Below, piece after piece: positions 1 through 6,560 of a stretch of DNA of 9,968 bases. The stretch lies in NCBI GenBank assembly GCA_030146445.1, contig JASLBT010000015.1:1-9968 (forward strand), in the 5' to 3' direction. Numbering within the stretch: the stretch's first letter is position 1; every line of letters starts with the position of its first letter. Below the pieces are notes generated by a model. That model searched no databases. It saw only the letters and a program-made list of their open reading frames with translations, and had not been told where the DNA came from. The stretch comes from Segetibacter sp. (GTDB lineage Bacteria; Bacteroidota; Bacteroidia; Chitinophagales; Chitinophagaceae). Made by a program: the position numbers and the translations under genes.

Positions 1-899
1 TTACGCTTTGAGAGCTGGTGGTACAAAACGCCAACGAGGATAGCGCCTGCAAAGAAGCCGAGCAGCTCTGCCGACTGAATGGCCGCAGCACCGAGGTTTG
101 CCTGCAGGAAACCCCACAAACCGAAAGGCAACGCAATTAACCATAAAAGCGAGGCAATTGTAAAACCCGCCACTACCCTGTTGCCACGTGGTGATGCTGT
201 TTTCAGGTAGTCGTGCAAAAGTGCAGCGCCGATCGGCACGATAACGATCTTGATGATCTCCATCATCATATCGAGAAAATGAATTTGTATCAGTGTGCCC
301 GCCAGGAGTTTCATGAGCAGCGGCGTGAGGAAGGGTGCCGCGAGGGTGGCCATCGCGGTTACAGTAACGGAGAGTACGAGGTTTGCCCTGGCGATATACA
401 CCATTACATTAGAAGCAAGGCCACTGGAGCACGACCCGATAAGGATGATCCCTGCGGCAATTTCGCTTTCGAACGGGAAAATACGGGTGAGTAAAAAGCC
501 CATGAGCGGCATAATAGAGAAGTGGCACAACAGCCCGATGAATACGCCACGGCCTGTTTTTGCAAGCCCTGAAAAATCGTGCAGGCTCATTTGAATGCCC
601 ATACCAAACATAACCATTTGTATCACGATCAGGATGAGCCATTTATTTCGCAGGTCGAAATCTCCCCATCGCAAAAAGGCAGCGGGAAAGAGCATGCCGG
701 CAACAACGGCGGCAATGATCCAGGCCGTGTACTGGTAGCCTTTTAACGCAGGTATCGCACCAATGCCAATAGCGGTGCAGATGGCCAGGACAAGTCCGGC
801 GGGTTTGGATAGACCTGGTTGGCTGGTGATCAAACCTGCAATTAACAAGATGACCGCAAGTGCGGCCACGGCAAGGCAGAGTTTTCGAAATGTTTTCAT
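1..899 (-). CDS. BASS (bile acid:sodium symporter) family transporter, 3' end cut by window
   Basis: Translation from the ATG at 899 runs open for 299 codons to the left edge without a stop, so the C-terminus is missing. The TAA-like triplet at 1-3 is out of frame. The protein is almost entirely hydrophobic, with about nine visible membrane segments. The start of the first (residues 7-25) could double as a signal anchor. BASS hallmarks are a segment near residues 98-109 (FGMGIQMSLHDF) and the crossover-type motif GSCSSGLASN near 155-164, followed by an alternating polar/hydrophobic helix. The usual CPGG is CSSG here. The family moves organic anions (bile acids, pantoate, keto acids; glycolate by plant BASS6), often with sodium. 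It is the last gene on the strand, 340 bases after the racemase-like gene, so it may be cotranscribed or have its own promoter. The substrate is unknown; a small acid linked to the upstream pathway is an inference. Confidence 0.85.
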   Translation of the reverse strand, partial: MKTFRKLCLAVAALAVILLIAGLITSQPGLSKPAGLVLAICTAIGIGAIPALKGYQYTAWIIAAVVAGMLFPAAFLRWGDFDLRNKWLILIVIQMVMFGMGIQMSLHDFSGLAKTGRGVFIGLLCHFSIMPLMGFLLTRIFPFESEIAAGIILIGSCSSGLASNVMVYIARANLVLSVTVTAMATLAAPFLTPLLMKLLAGTLIQIHFLDMMMEIIKIVIVPIGAALLHDYLKTASPRGNRVVAGFTIASLLWLIALPFGLWGFLQANLGAAAIQSAELLGFFAGAILVGVLYHQLSKR

Positions 900-927
900 T
901 GGCGTTGCAATCGTATAAGTAAAAATT

Positions 928-935
928 CAAAAGTA
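928..935 (-). promoter_or_regulatory. possible Bacteroidota -7 element before the BASS gene
   Basis: The minus strand reads TACTTTTG, a full match to the Bacteroidota -7 consensus TAnnTTTG, ending 29 bases before the ATG at 899. No TTG stands at the expected -33 distance. The surrounding DNA is a low-complexity A/T phrase repeat that could create this match by chance, so support is weak. Confidence 0.22.
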
Positions 936-962
936 AAAAGTAAAAAACTGAACTCATGCCAG

Positions 963-1000
963 TAGCCTGGATTATGCCACCAACAGGAGAAGTCAGGCTA
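963..1000. repeat. 7-bp inverted repeat between racemase-like and BASS genes
   Basis: TAGCCTG at 963-969 and CAGGCTA at 994-1000 are perfect inverted copies with a 24-base loop; one more G-U pair is possible inside. On the minus strand it lies between the end of the racemase-like gene and the start of the BASS gene. A run of six T follows about 13 bases after the stem on that strand, too far for a classical intrinsic terminator. It could be a weak hairpin, an operator, or chance. Confidence 0.35.
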
Positions 1001-1022
1001 ATGAATTGAGCTGCTGAATTTT

Positions 1023-1057
1023 AAAATGAAAAATGCAAAATGTAAAATGTAAAATAA
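1023..1057. repeat. imperfect short tandem repeat (AAAATGT-like)
   Basis: The plus strand shows repeated variants of AAAATG(C/T), unit about 7-8 bases. An 18-base stretch (1030-1047) is found again, inverted, at 6589-6606 just after the permease stop codon. No coding sense is visible. Confidence 0.6.
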
Positions 1058-1093
1058 TACACCTGCAACAGTTCACGTAATCATTCCACGCTT

Positions 1094-1230
1094 CAATCCG
1101 CAAATTCGTAATCCGTAATCCGATAATCGATTTTCTCTCTGCGAAATCTCTGCTTCTCTCGTTCTCTGCGGTTGCCTTCGCTAATCCGTAATCCGCTAAT
1201 CCGTAATCCGCAAATTGGTAATCCGCAAAT
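1094..1230. repeat. TAATCCG phrase repeat with embedded TCTCTGC repeat
   Basis: TAATCCG occurs exactly seven times (starting at 1109, 1116, 1182, 1189, 1197, 1204, 1219), with a variant CAATCCG at 1094. Between the two clusters lies a second phrase, TCTCTGC, at 1136, 1147 and 1163. The block ends just before the stop of the racemase-like gene at 1240. Such phrase repeats between genes fit Bacteroidota intergenic DNA; no function is known to me. Confidence 0.7.
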
Positions 1231-1239
1231 CTTGCCTGG

Positions 1240-1896
1240 CTACAGAATGCCAGCTAAATGTTGTACGGCAAGCGGCGGACTCGCCAGGATGGGTACGCGT
1301 TTGTCCTCCGGATCTAATGTGTCGACCACACGAGCCATGGAGGCCTGTGCCAATACGATCACGTCTACTTTGCCGGAAAGGTCTTTTAGCGCTGCTGCTA
1401 CCTTGCTGTCGTGCGTAGCTGAGTCGCCGCTCATCAGTGCTTCAAATGCGCCCTCGCAGAGCACTGCGGTAAGCTCAATTTCTTTTCCGGCATGTGCTGC
1501 CCTGCGTTTCACGAGGTCACCTGTTGGTCCGAGTGTGGTGGGTAACGTGGCGATGACCCCGATTTTTTTACCGGTCTGTACCGCCAGGTCGGCCATTGGC
1601 TGATCAACTCTCAAAACCGGTACTTTGGTGAGGGCGGCAGATGCCTCCACGGCGGCACCTATAGACGAGCAGGTGACCATGATAAAATCAGCCCCAGCTG
1701 CTTCTGCTGAACCAACATAATCTACAACCCGCCTTGAGGTTGCTGCAGTGAGCTCATTTCGGTTGATCACGTCCTTGATCAGGCTGTCGTCTACGATGTT
1801 AAACACGTTTACACCGGGAAGATTGTCTTTACAAAGCTGCTGGAATACGGGCACGAGTGTGGCCGAGGTATGTATTAGTCCGAGAGTTTTTGGCAT
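1240..1896 (-). CDS. Asp/Glu racemase superfamily protein with one catalytic-type cysteine
   Basis: This 218-residue protein fits the aspartate/glutamate/hydantoin racemase superfamily in length and layout. It has an N-terminal beta strand (TLGLIHTSATLVP, residues 4-16), the first-cysteine motif VTCSSIG with Cys76, and a second-domain start at KIGVIATLPTT (111-121). In true two-base racemases a second cysteine lies in a motif like LGCTH. The matching stretch here is VLAQASM (181-187), with Gln184 where Cys is expected. Cys147 lies elsewhere (VLCEGAF). The loss argues against ordinary racemization and for a one-base reaction such as isomerization, decarboxylation or lyase chemistry. It lies 120 bases after the DUF1537 kinase on the same strand, so a role in the same pathway is likely but unspecified. 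The ATG at 1896 is the natural start, since the first strand begins directly after it. Confidence 0.88.
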   Translation of the reverse strand: MPKTLGLIHTSATLVPVFQQLCKDNLPGVNVFNIVDDSLIKDVINRNELTAATSRRVVDYVGSAEAAGADFIMVTCSSIGAAVEASAALTKVPVLRVDQPMADLAVQTGKKIGVIATLPTTLGPTGDLVKRRAAHAGKEIELTAVLCEGAFEALMSGDSATHDSKVAAALKDLSGKVDVIVLAQASMARVVDTLDPEDKRVPILASPPLAVQHLAGIL

Positions 1897-1910
1897 GTTG
1901 TGGTGGTTGG

Positions 1911-1999
1911 GGTATTGAGGTATTGGGTTTTTAGGTATTGGGTATTGAGGTATTTGGTGGTGGATAAAAGTTGAAAGGTTGAAAGGTTGAAAGGTTGAA
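1911..1999. repeat. GGTATTG and GTTGAAAG tandem phrase repeats
   Basis: GGTATTG occurs four times (1911, 1919, 1934, 1941) plus a near copy at 1949. It is followed by GTTGAAAG in three exact tandem copies (1970, 1978, 1986) and a partial one. The block fills most of the 120 bases between the DUF1537 kinase and the racemase-like gene and would be transcribed if they share an mRNA. Confidence 0.7.
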
Positions 2000-2016
2000 T
2001 GCCAGAGATACCAAAA

Positions 2017-3369
2017 TCATACAAATGCGCCGCGGGCGACCATCTCAAAATAGTCTTCTTTGCCGACTTGCCCGCCTTTAAAGTTTACTTCGAGGCCATC
2101 AATTGGCGAACCTGGTGCATAGGCTCTGCATAACGGAGCGCCGGGCGACAGTGGTGCTGTCATCTCCACAGATTCGATGCCCATGGCCCGGGCGGCATGA
2201 CTCGAGGTATCACCGCCGGCAAGTACAATTCGTTTCAGCGGGGTATTCGCTGCCACCTCGCGAACGATACTGCCCAGTGCAGTACCGAATACGAAGCCAG
2301 TGTCGAACGTGGGTGTTCGGGATGCGGCAGGTTTAGAATCACTTCCTTCAGTATGAACAATTACGCTGATTCCCTTCCTGATCAATTCAGTAATCTCGCG
2401 GGCATAGGATTGAACGTCGAAATTCGTGGGGTCAGCATTAAATATGGCGGTGTCCAGGATGACCTCCCGGAAGCCCTTCCTCACCGCATAACGGATCTGT
2501 GCCCCGCTGACGGGCGAGCAGCTACCCGAAGCCACCAGGATCGGTGACACCCTCCCGGGAGTTTCCCATGCTGAGAAAGAGGAAAGTTGGTGTTCCGCTG
2601 ACCAGTAAGCACCAAGGGCCATCTCTACCCCGGAGGACCCTACGGAAAAAAGCGGAGTTGCATCATCTGCATAAGAGTCGATAAGCTTGCCGATAACCGG
2701 CATCTGTTCAGGGTAAAGTGCATCCACGAGCACAACATCCGCCCCATTGCCCACGTGATCATTCACCATTGCCTTTAGTTCGGGCAACGGGCGCACCACG
2801 TCCAGTATATCAACCAATGCTAAGTTCTTGTCCGTTTGCTTCGCAAGGTGTAAACGAATATCACTCTCGTCTGCCGGCGTAACCGGGTGTTTACTCATGG
2901 AAGGATGCCTGTCGAGCCGGTAAATTTTGCCCAGACTACCAATACCCATACGGGCAAAGAGATTTCCAAACACGCAATATCTTCCCAAAGCCGGGGCCCC
3001 AACCAATAAAGGGATAAAGGGTCCTGCAAAAACGGCCGCACCAACGTCTATCGCTTTCCCAATGCTACCGATGGACGGTGACGAGTCGAATGTGGAACAT
3101 ACTTTATAGTGTACATGCCTGGTGTTGAGGGCTTTCAAAGCAGTAAATGCCCCACGCAAAACCTGCTCCATTTCAGCAGGCGCCATGGATCGTGTTTTAC
3201 CTGCAACCCCAATGGCCTGTAAACCTTTGTGCCGGCTCAACTGTTCGGGTGTTGGTGGCTCAATAAAAAGCACTGTTTTTACGCCTGCCCTGCTGAGGAA
3301 TTCCAACGCATCTGTCGAGCCGGTAAAATCATCACCGTAAAAGGCCAGCAGTAAGGAATTATTCATCAT
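2017..3369 (-). CDS. oiaK: DUF1537 four-carbon acid sugar kinase family, probable 3-oxo-isoapionate kinase
   Basis: This 450-residue protein is a full-length DUF1537 kinase, a family that phosphorylates sugar acids (threonate, 3-oxo-tetronate, 3-oxo-isoapionate). The N-terminal substrate domain starts with FYGDDFTGSTDA (residues 10-21) and holds YKVCSTFDSSPSIGS (88-102). The C-terminal nucleotide-binding domain has VASGSCSPVSGAQ (279-291), the glycine-rich AGGDTSSHA (384-392) and KGGQVGKEDYF near the end (431-441). Its ATG overlaps the TGA of the RuBisCO-like gene (ATGA, 3366-3369), a sign of translational coupling. A second in-frame ATG follows at once, so the start may be one codon shorter. 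A DUF1537 kinase beside a RuBisCO-like protein is the OiaK/OiaX pairing of D-apiose catabolism, where OiaK makes 3-oxo-isoapionate 4-phosphate. The family call is firm; the substrate is inferred from the neighbour. A threonate- or tetronate-type kinase is the main alternative. Confidence 0.9.
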   Translation of the reverse strand: MMNNSLLLAFYGDDFTGSTDALEFLSRAGVKTVLFIEPPTPEQLSRHKGLQAIGVAGKTRSMAPAEMEQVLRGAFTALKALNTRHVHYKVCSTFDSSPSIGSIGKAIDVGAAVFAGPFIPLLVGAPALGRYCVFGNLFARMGIGSLGKIYRLDRHPSMSKHPVTPADESDIRLHLAKQTDKNLALVDILDVVRPLPELKAMVNDHVGNGADVVLVDALYPEQMPVIGKLIDSYADDATPLFSVGSSGVEMALGAYWSAEHQLSSFSAWETPGRVSPILVASGSCSPVSGAQIRYAVRKGFREVILDTAIFNADPTNFDVQSYAREITELIRKGISVIVHTEGSDSKPAASRTPTFDTGFVFGTALGSIVREVAANTPLKRIVLAGGDTSSHAARAMGIESVEMTAPLSPGAPLCRAYAPGSPIDGLEVNFKGGQVGKEDYFEMVARGAFV

Positions 3370-4610
3370 TTTTCGCGACCAAATTTTTCAACTGATTTGC
3401 CGAATTCCGGATATCGCCCGGCGGCTTGTTCAACACTTAAACCGTCTACTGCAGCCTGCCATGCCTGTTGCAAAGCCACTACCCCACCTGTTGGGCCCAT
3501 GGGGTGTGCAAGTATGCCGCCGCCTGCCATATACAGCAGGTCGATCGCCTGGGTACGTTGGTAAGTTTCGGGAGCCTGCCCGCCCCATTGTCCCGATGAT
3601 ACGACGGGTAAGATGGGCATGAATGGTTGCGGCTGTAGACATGCCTTTATCGAGCGCACCACCGAGTCGTCCGACTCCCAAAATTTATTTTTAATTCCAT
3701 TCACGTGTAACTGGTCAACGCCCGCAAGCCGCCATATTTTTTGATACGCTGGAAATTCAATACCGAGCAAAGGGTGCCGGTTGAGCATACCCCAACCATT
3801 CCGGTGCGCATGAATAGCGAGCACGCCCTGGTCGATGATCTTTTTGGTAGCCGACAGCCCGACACTATTGATGCTGATCATTGCACAGGTGCCGCCGGAG
3901 TTGATGATTTTTTCGTAGTGCGCATGCATTGCATCAATCTCATCGCTGATGTTAAATGCATACATCACCTTTTTGCCGGTTTTACCCGCGTGTTCATTAA
4001 TCACATGCATGATTGCGTCCACCCGGTCATCAAAAACAGAGTTTGCTGCTGATCCCAGCAGTTCATCGTCTTTTATGAAATCAATTCCTGCCTCTACAAG
4101 CGTTTTGACAAGCGCGGCAGTTTGTGCGGGCGTCATGCCTATACTCGGTTTGATGATGGTCCCGATCAATGGCCTGTTGTAAACCCCCGTAAGTTTGCGG
4201 CACCCTTCTACACCAAAACGTGGACCGGCAAAGTTGTTGGTATAGTTGGATGGCAGTTCGATATCCATCAGCTTTAACCCGGTAAACTGCCTGATTTCAT
4301 ACAGGTTTCCCTGCAGGGTAGAGACCATCACGGGCAGGTTGGATCCAAAATTTTCTACTGACCACGAGACAGCGACGTGGGCACGATGGTATAGCCCGCT
4401 TTTTGAAACAGCACCGGGGATTGCGGGCTGCTTTACCGTTTCCAGTAACTCAACCGATTCCACCCTTGCTGCAAAGCGTTCTTTCAGCTCAGCTGTTTCA
4501 CCCGGTACAGCAACAAAGGTTCCTGAAGACTGTTCGCCGGCAAGTACCTGGGCTGCTGTCCCGGGATCAAACGGTGTTTCAATAAGGTAGTGCGCAGTTA
4601 TTCTTTCCAT
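3366..4610 (-). CDS. oiaX: RuBisCO-like protein, probable 3-oxo-isoapionate-4-phosphate transcarboxylase/hydrolase
   Basis: At 414 residues this fits a type IV RuBisCO-like protein, shorter than the roughly 470-residue large subunit. Aligned by eye with spinach RbcL, most active-site positions are kept: Glu26 (E60), Thr31 (T65), Asn102 (N123), Lys154 (K175), Lys180/Asp182/Glu183 (K201/D203/E204; Lys180 is the carbamylation site), His269/Arg270 (H294/R295), His302 (H327), loop-6 Lys309 (K334), an SSG near 338-340 and GGG near 363-365. Clear changes are Ser156 for K177 and Phe32 for W66. OiaX enzymes split 3-oxo-isoapionate 4-phosphate into 3-phosphoglycerate and glycolate, and the adjacent coupled DUF1537 kinase would make that substrate. 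It starts 70 bases after the FGGY kinase, so both are likely in one operon. There is no small subunit gene and no phosphoribulokinase, which argues against Calvin-cycle use. Other RuBisCO-like functions, such as methionine-salvage enolase, fit the context poorly. Confidence 0.9.
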   Translation of the reverse strand: MERITAHYLIETPFDPGTAAQVLAGEQSSGTFVAVPGETAELKERFAARVESVELLETVKQPAIPGAVSKSGLYHRAHVAVSWSVENFGSNLPVMVSTLQGNLYEIRQFTGLKLMDIELPSNYTNNFAGPRFGVEGCRKLTGVYNRPLIGTIIKPSIGMTPAQTAALVKTLVEAGIDFIKDDELLGSAANSVFDDRVDAIMHVINEHAGKTGKKVMYAFNISDEIDAMHAHYEKIINSGGTCAMISINSVGLSATKKIIDQGVLAIHAHRNGWGMLNRHPLLGIEFPAYQKIWRLAGVDQLHVNGIKNKFWESDDSVVRSIKACLQPQPFMPILPVVSSGQWGGQAPETYQRTQAIDLLYMAGGGILAHPMGPTGGVVALQQAWQAAVDGLSVEQAAGRYPEFGKSVEKFGREK

Positions 4611-4680
4611 TAATGGTATTTATCGGAAACCGGGTTTGTTGTATTGATTATTTGCATGAAGATCCCTGGATAATCTTGCC

Positions 4681-6168
4681 TTAGCGGCTTGCAGTTTCTT
4701 TGATCACTTTTAGCCAGCCCTGGTAATCCTGCATTATTTGGTCATTTTGTTGCGGGGAAATGTACGTTTTGTCGGTATTGAGTTTTTGCAGGTGTTCAAG
4801 ATTTTTATAAACGCCTGATTTCAGCCCGGCCATATAGGCAGCACCCAGGGCCGATACATCGGGAATGCCGATATTGACGATTGTTCTATTGAGCAGGTCA
4901 CATAAAAACTGCATAACAAAAGTATTCGCGGTAAGTCCACCGTCGACCATCAGTTGCCCGAGTTCTATTCCGGCGTCCTGTTCCATGGCTACAATTACGT
5001 CTTTTACCTGGTATGCAACCGATTCCAGTGCAGCGCGAACCACATGATTTTTGTTGCAATCGAACGTAAGCCCGTTCAAAGAAGCTTTCCTGCTCATATC
5101 CCAGTGTGGTGCGCCAAGTCCACTGAACGCAGGCACCACGTAAACACCATTGTTCCCGGCTACGGCCGTTGCCATTGCTTCCGTCTCATGACTTTCGGTG
5201 AATAGTTGAAGGTCGTTTTTCATCCATTCAATAGTCGCTCCGCAGGTTACGATGACGCCTTCCATAGCATAGTCTACCCGCTCTTCTGTGCTCCAGCATA
5301 TGGTTGAGATCATGCCGGTTTTCGACTGCTTCGGTTCACTACCGATATTCATCATTATCGACGAACCGGTACCCAGGGTTGCCTTGGCGGTGCCGGGTGT
5401 AAAACAACCTTCACCAAAAGCAGCCGCATGAGAGTCGCCGATCATACCCATTATCGCGACTTCTTTGTCGAGTAAGCCCTCGAAATCTGAATGACCAAAA
5501 TAGGCTGAAGAGGGTTTTACTTTCGGTAAATTCAGTTTCGAAAAGTTGAACCGTGCAAGTAACGACCTGTCCCAGTTGAGGTCGCCAAGGTTGAAGAACA
5601 AGGTGCGTGATGCATTGGTATAATCGGTATAGTATTGTAATCCGTTGGTAAGTTTGAACAGCAGCCAGGTGTCTACGGTCCCGAAATAAGCCTCACCCCG
5701 GTCGATTGCTTCGCGAATACGATCGTTGTTTTCATAAAGCCAGATGAGCTTTGTGCCTGAAAAATAGGGATCGGCGATCAGGCCGGTTTTCTCGCGGATC
5801 GTCTCCTCCAAACCTTGCTCTCTAAGCCGTTCGCATACCTGTACAGAACGTTTGCATTGCCAAACAACTGCATTGTATAGAGGTGTACCCGTTTCGTCCC
5901 ACACGACAAATGTTTCGCGTTGGTTTGAAATGCCACAGGCCTTTAACTCCGCCAGATTTCCGCCCTTCTCTTTAAAATCGCTTATACACGCAGCCACTGA
6001 CCCCAATACGTTTTGATAAATGGCAACCGGGTCCTGCTCTACGAAACCACCCTCCAAAAAATGTGTTTTCAGGGGCACACTCCCACGGGCAACAACTTTT
6101 GCCCCTTCATCAAAAATGAGGGTTTTTGTACTGCTGGTGCCCTGGTCGATTGCGAGGATGTAGCTCAT
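4681..6168 (-). CDS. FGGY-family carbohydrate kinase, GlpK-like with altered substrate pocket
   Basis: This 495-residue protein matches glycerol kinase in length and order of motifs: phosphate loop LAIDQGTSSTKT (residues 5-16), NQRET (82-86), VVWQCKRS (101-108), DPYFSGTK (133-140), TLGTGS (264-269), and the C-terminal VDGGLTAN (408-415) and SALGAAYMAG (439-448). Against E. coli GlpK, the glycerol contacts Arg83, Glu84, Tyr135 and Asp245 are kept (Arg84, Glu85, Tyr135, Asp245). Gln246 is replaced by Ser246 and Phe270 by Ser270, which should open the pocket. Automated annotation would probably say glycerol kinase. I infer a larger or branched substrate; D-apulose (phosphorylated by an FGGY kinase in another apiose route), apiitol or erythritol are candidates. 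It is the first gene of the left operon, after a 440-base spacer, with ATG at 6168. Confidence 0.9.
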   Translation of the reverse strand: MSYILAIDQGTSSTKTLIFDEGAKVVARGSVPLKTHFLEGGFVEQDPVAIYQNVLGSVAACISDFKEKGGNLAELKACGISNQRETFVVWDETGTPLYNAVVWQCKRSVQVCERLREQGLEETIREKTGLIADPYFSGTKLIWLYENNDRIREAIDRGEAYFGTVDTWLLFKLTNGLQYYTDYTNASRTLFFNLGDLNWDRSLLARFNFSKLNLPKVKPSSAYFGHSDFEGLLDKEVAIMGMIGDSHAAAFGEGCFTPGTAKATLGTGSSIMMNIGSEPKQSKTGMISTICWSTEERVDYAMEGVIVTCGATIEWMKNDLQLFTESHETEAMATAVAGNNGVYVVPAFSGLGAPHWDMSRKASLNGLTFDCNKNHVVRAALESVAYQVKDVIVAMEQDAGIELGQLMVDGGLTANTFVMQFLCDLLNRTIVNIGIPDVSALGAAYMAGLKSGVYKNLEHLQKLNTDKTYISPQQNDQIMQDYQGWLKVIKETASR

Positions 6169-6210
6169 TTATAAGTTAAGAGTTATGAATTAAAAGTTAA
6201 GAATTATGGA
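6169..6210. repeat. AAGTTAAGA-TTATG phrase repeat upstream of the FGGY kinase
   Basis: The plus strand shows two diverged copies of AAGTTAAGA(G/A)TTATG (6174 and 6195), joined by AATTAAA. The block abuts the start codon of the FGGY kinase, so on the minus strand it forms the last A/T-rich part of the leader. No Shine-Dalgarno sequence is visible there. Confidence 0.5.
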
Positions 6211-6217
6211 AGAATGT

Positions 6218-6480
6218 GATGGGTTATGAGAGATGGGATATGAGACGTGATTGTTCGTCAGGTTGACTTCCCATGTACGTTTGATTTGGTTGTAGAACGA
6301 ACAACAGTGATGAGTGATGGGATATGAAATATGAGACGTGATGATCAGGTTGACTTCCCATGTATGTTTAGTTTGGTTGTAGTACGAACAACAGTGATGA
6401 GTGATGAGAGATGGGTTATGGGACGAGATTGATGATCAGGTCGACTTCCCATGGGAGTTAAATTTGGTTGGAGTACGAAC
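6218..6480. repeat. three-copy repeat of a 44-base core in the FGGY kinase leader
   Basis: Cores lie at 6259-6302, 6346-6389 and 6437-6480, spaced 87 and 91 bases apart. Each starts CAGGT(T/C)GACTTCCCATG, has a variable nine-base middle, and ends TTTGGTTG(T/G)AG(A/T)ACGAAC. The joining DNA is itself a degenerate phrase repeat built on GATGAG and GATGGGATATGAG. Only the first core is bounded by 8-base inverted arms, TTGTTCGT (6251-6258) and ACGAACAA (6297-6304). The block lies between the permease and FGGY kinase genes. It could be a duplicated regulatory or structured-RNA element, or neutral repeat expansion. It is not a CRISPR array. Confidence 0.75.
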
Positions 6481-6523
6481 ATCCACCCCTTGAATGCTAA
6501 TTTGAACGACAACAATGTTATCC

Positions 6524-6531
6524 CAAACTTA
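6524..6531 (-). promoter_or_regulatory. possible Bacteroidota -7 element for the FGGY-oiaX-oiaK operon
   Basis: The minus strand reads TAAGTTTG, a full match to TAnnTTTG. It is the only such match I found on that strand between the permease stop and the FGGY kinase start. The expected -33 region has TTCT rather than TTG about 19 bases upstream. If used, transcription would give a leader of about 350 bases that includes all three copies of the 44-base repeat. Confidence 0.3.
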
Positions 6532-6560
6532 AAAGACAACCCGGCTACTTAGAAGCCCTT

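Noticed and set aside
1..3. TTA at the left edge could be the reverse-strand stop of the BASS gene
   Set aside because: Counting codons from the ATG at 899 puts the last full codon at 3-5, so this triplet is out of frame and the gene continues beyond the window.
409..957. Two minus-strand open frames (409-642 and 643-957) inside the BASS region
   Set aside because: They are in another frame than the continuous 299-codon BASS frame, which has clear family motifs; they are rich in Arg, His and Cys without domain features.
3366..4610. True carboxylating RuBisCO large subunit
   Set aside because: The protein is shorter than form I-III subunits, K177 and W66 are replaced, and no small subunit or phosphoribulokinase gene is nearby.
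6218..6480. CRISPR array
   Set aside because: There are only three copies, the cores vary, and the joining segments resemble each other instead of being unique spacers of equal length.
6345..6539. 64-codon minus-strand open frame in the 440-base spacer
   Set aside because: It runs through two copies of the 44-base repeat, shows no family motif and has no conserved start context; probably chance.
6543..6557. Intrinsic terminator after the permease (GGCT...AGCC hairpin)
   Set aside because: The stem is only about four base pairs with a mismatch, and on the transcribed strand it is not followed by a T run.
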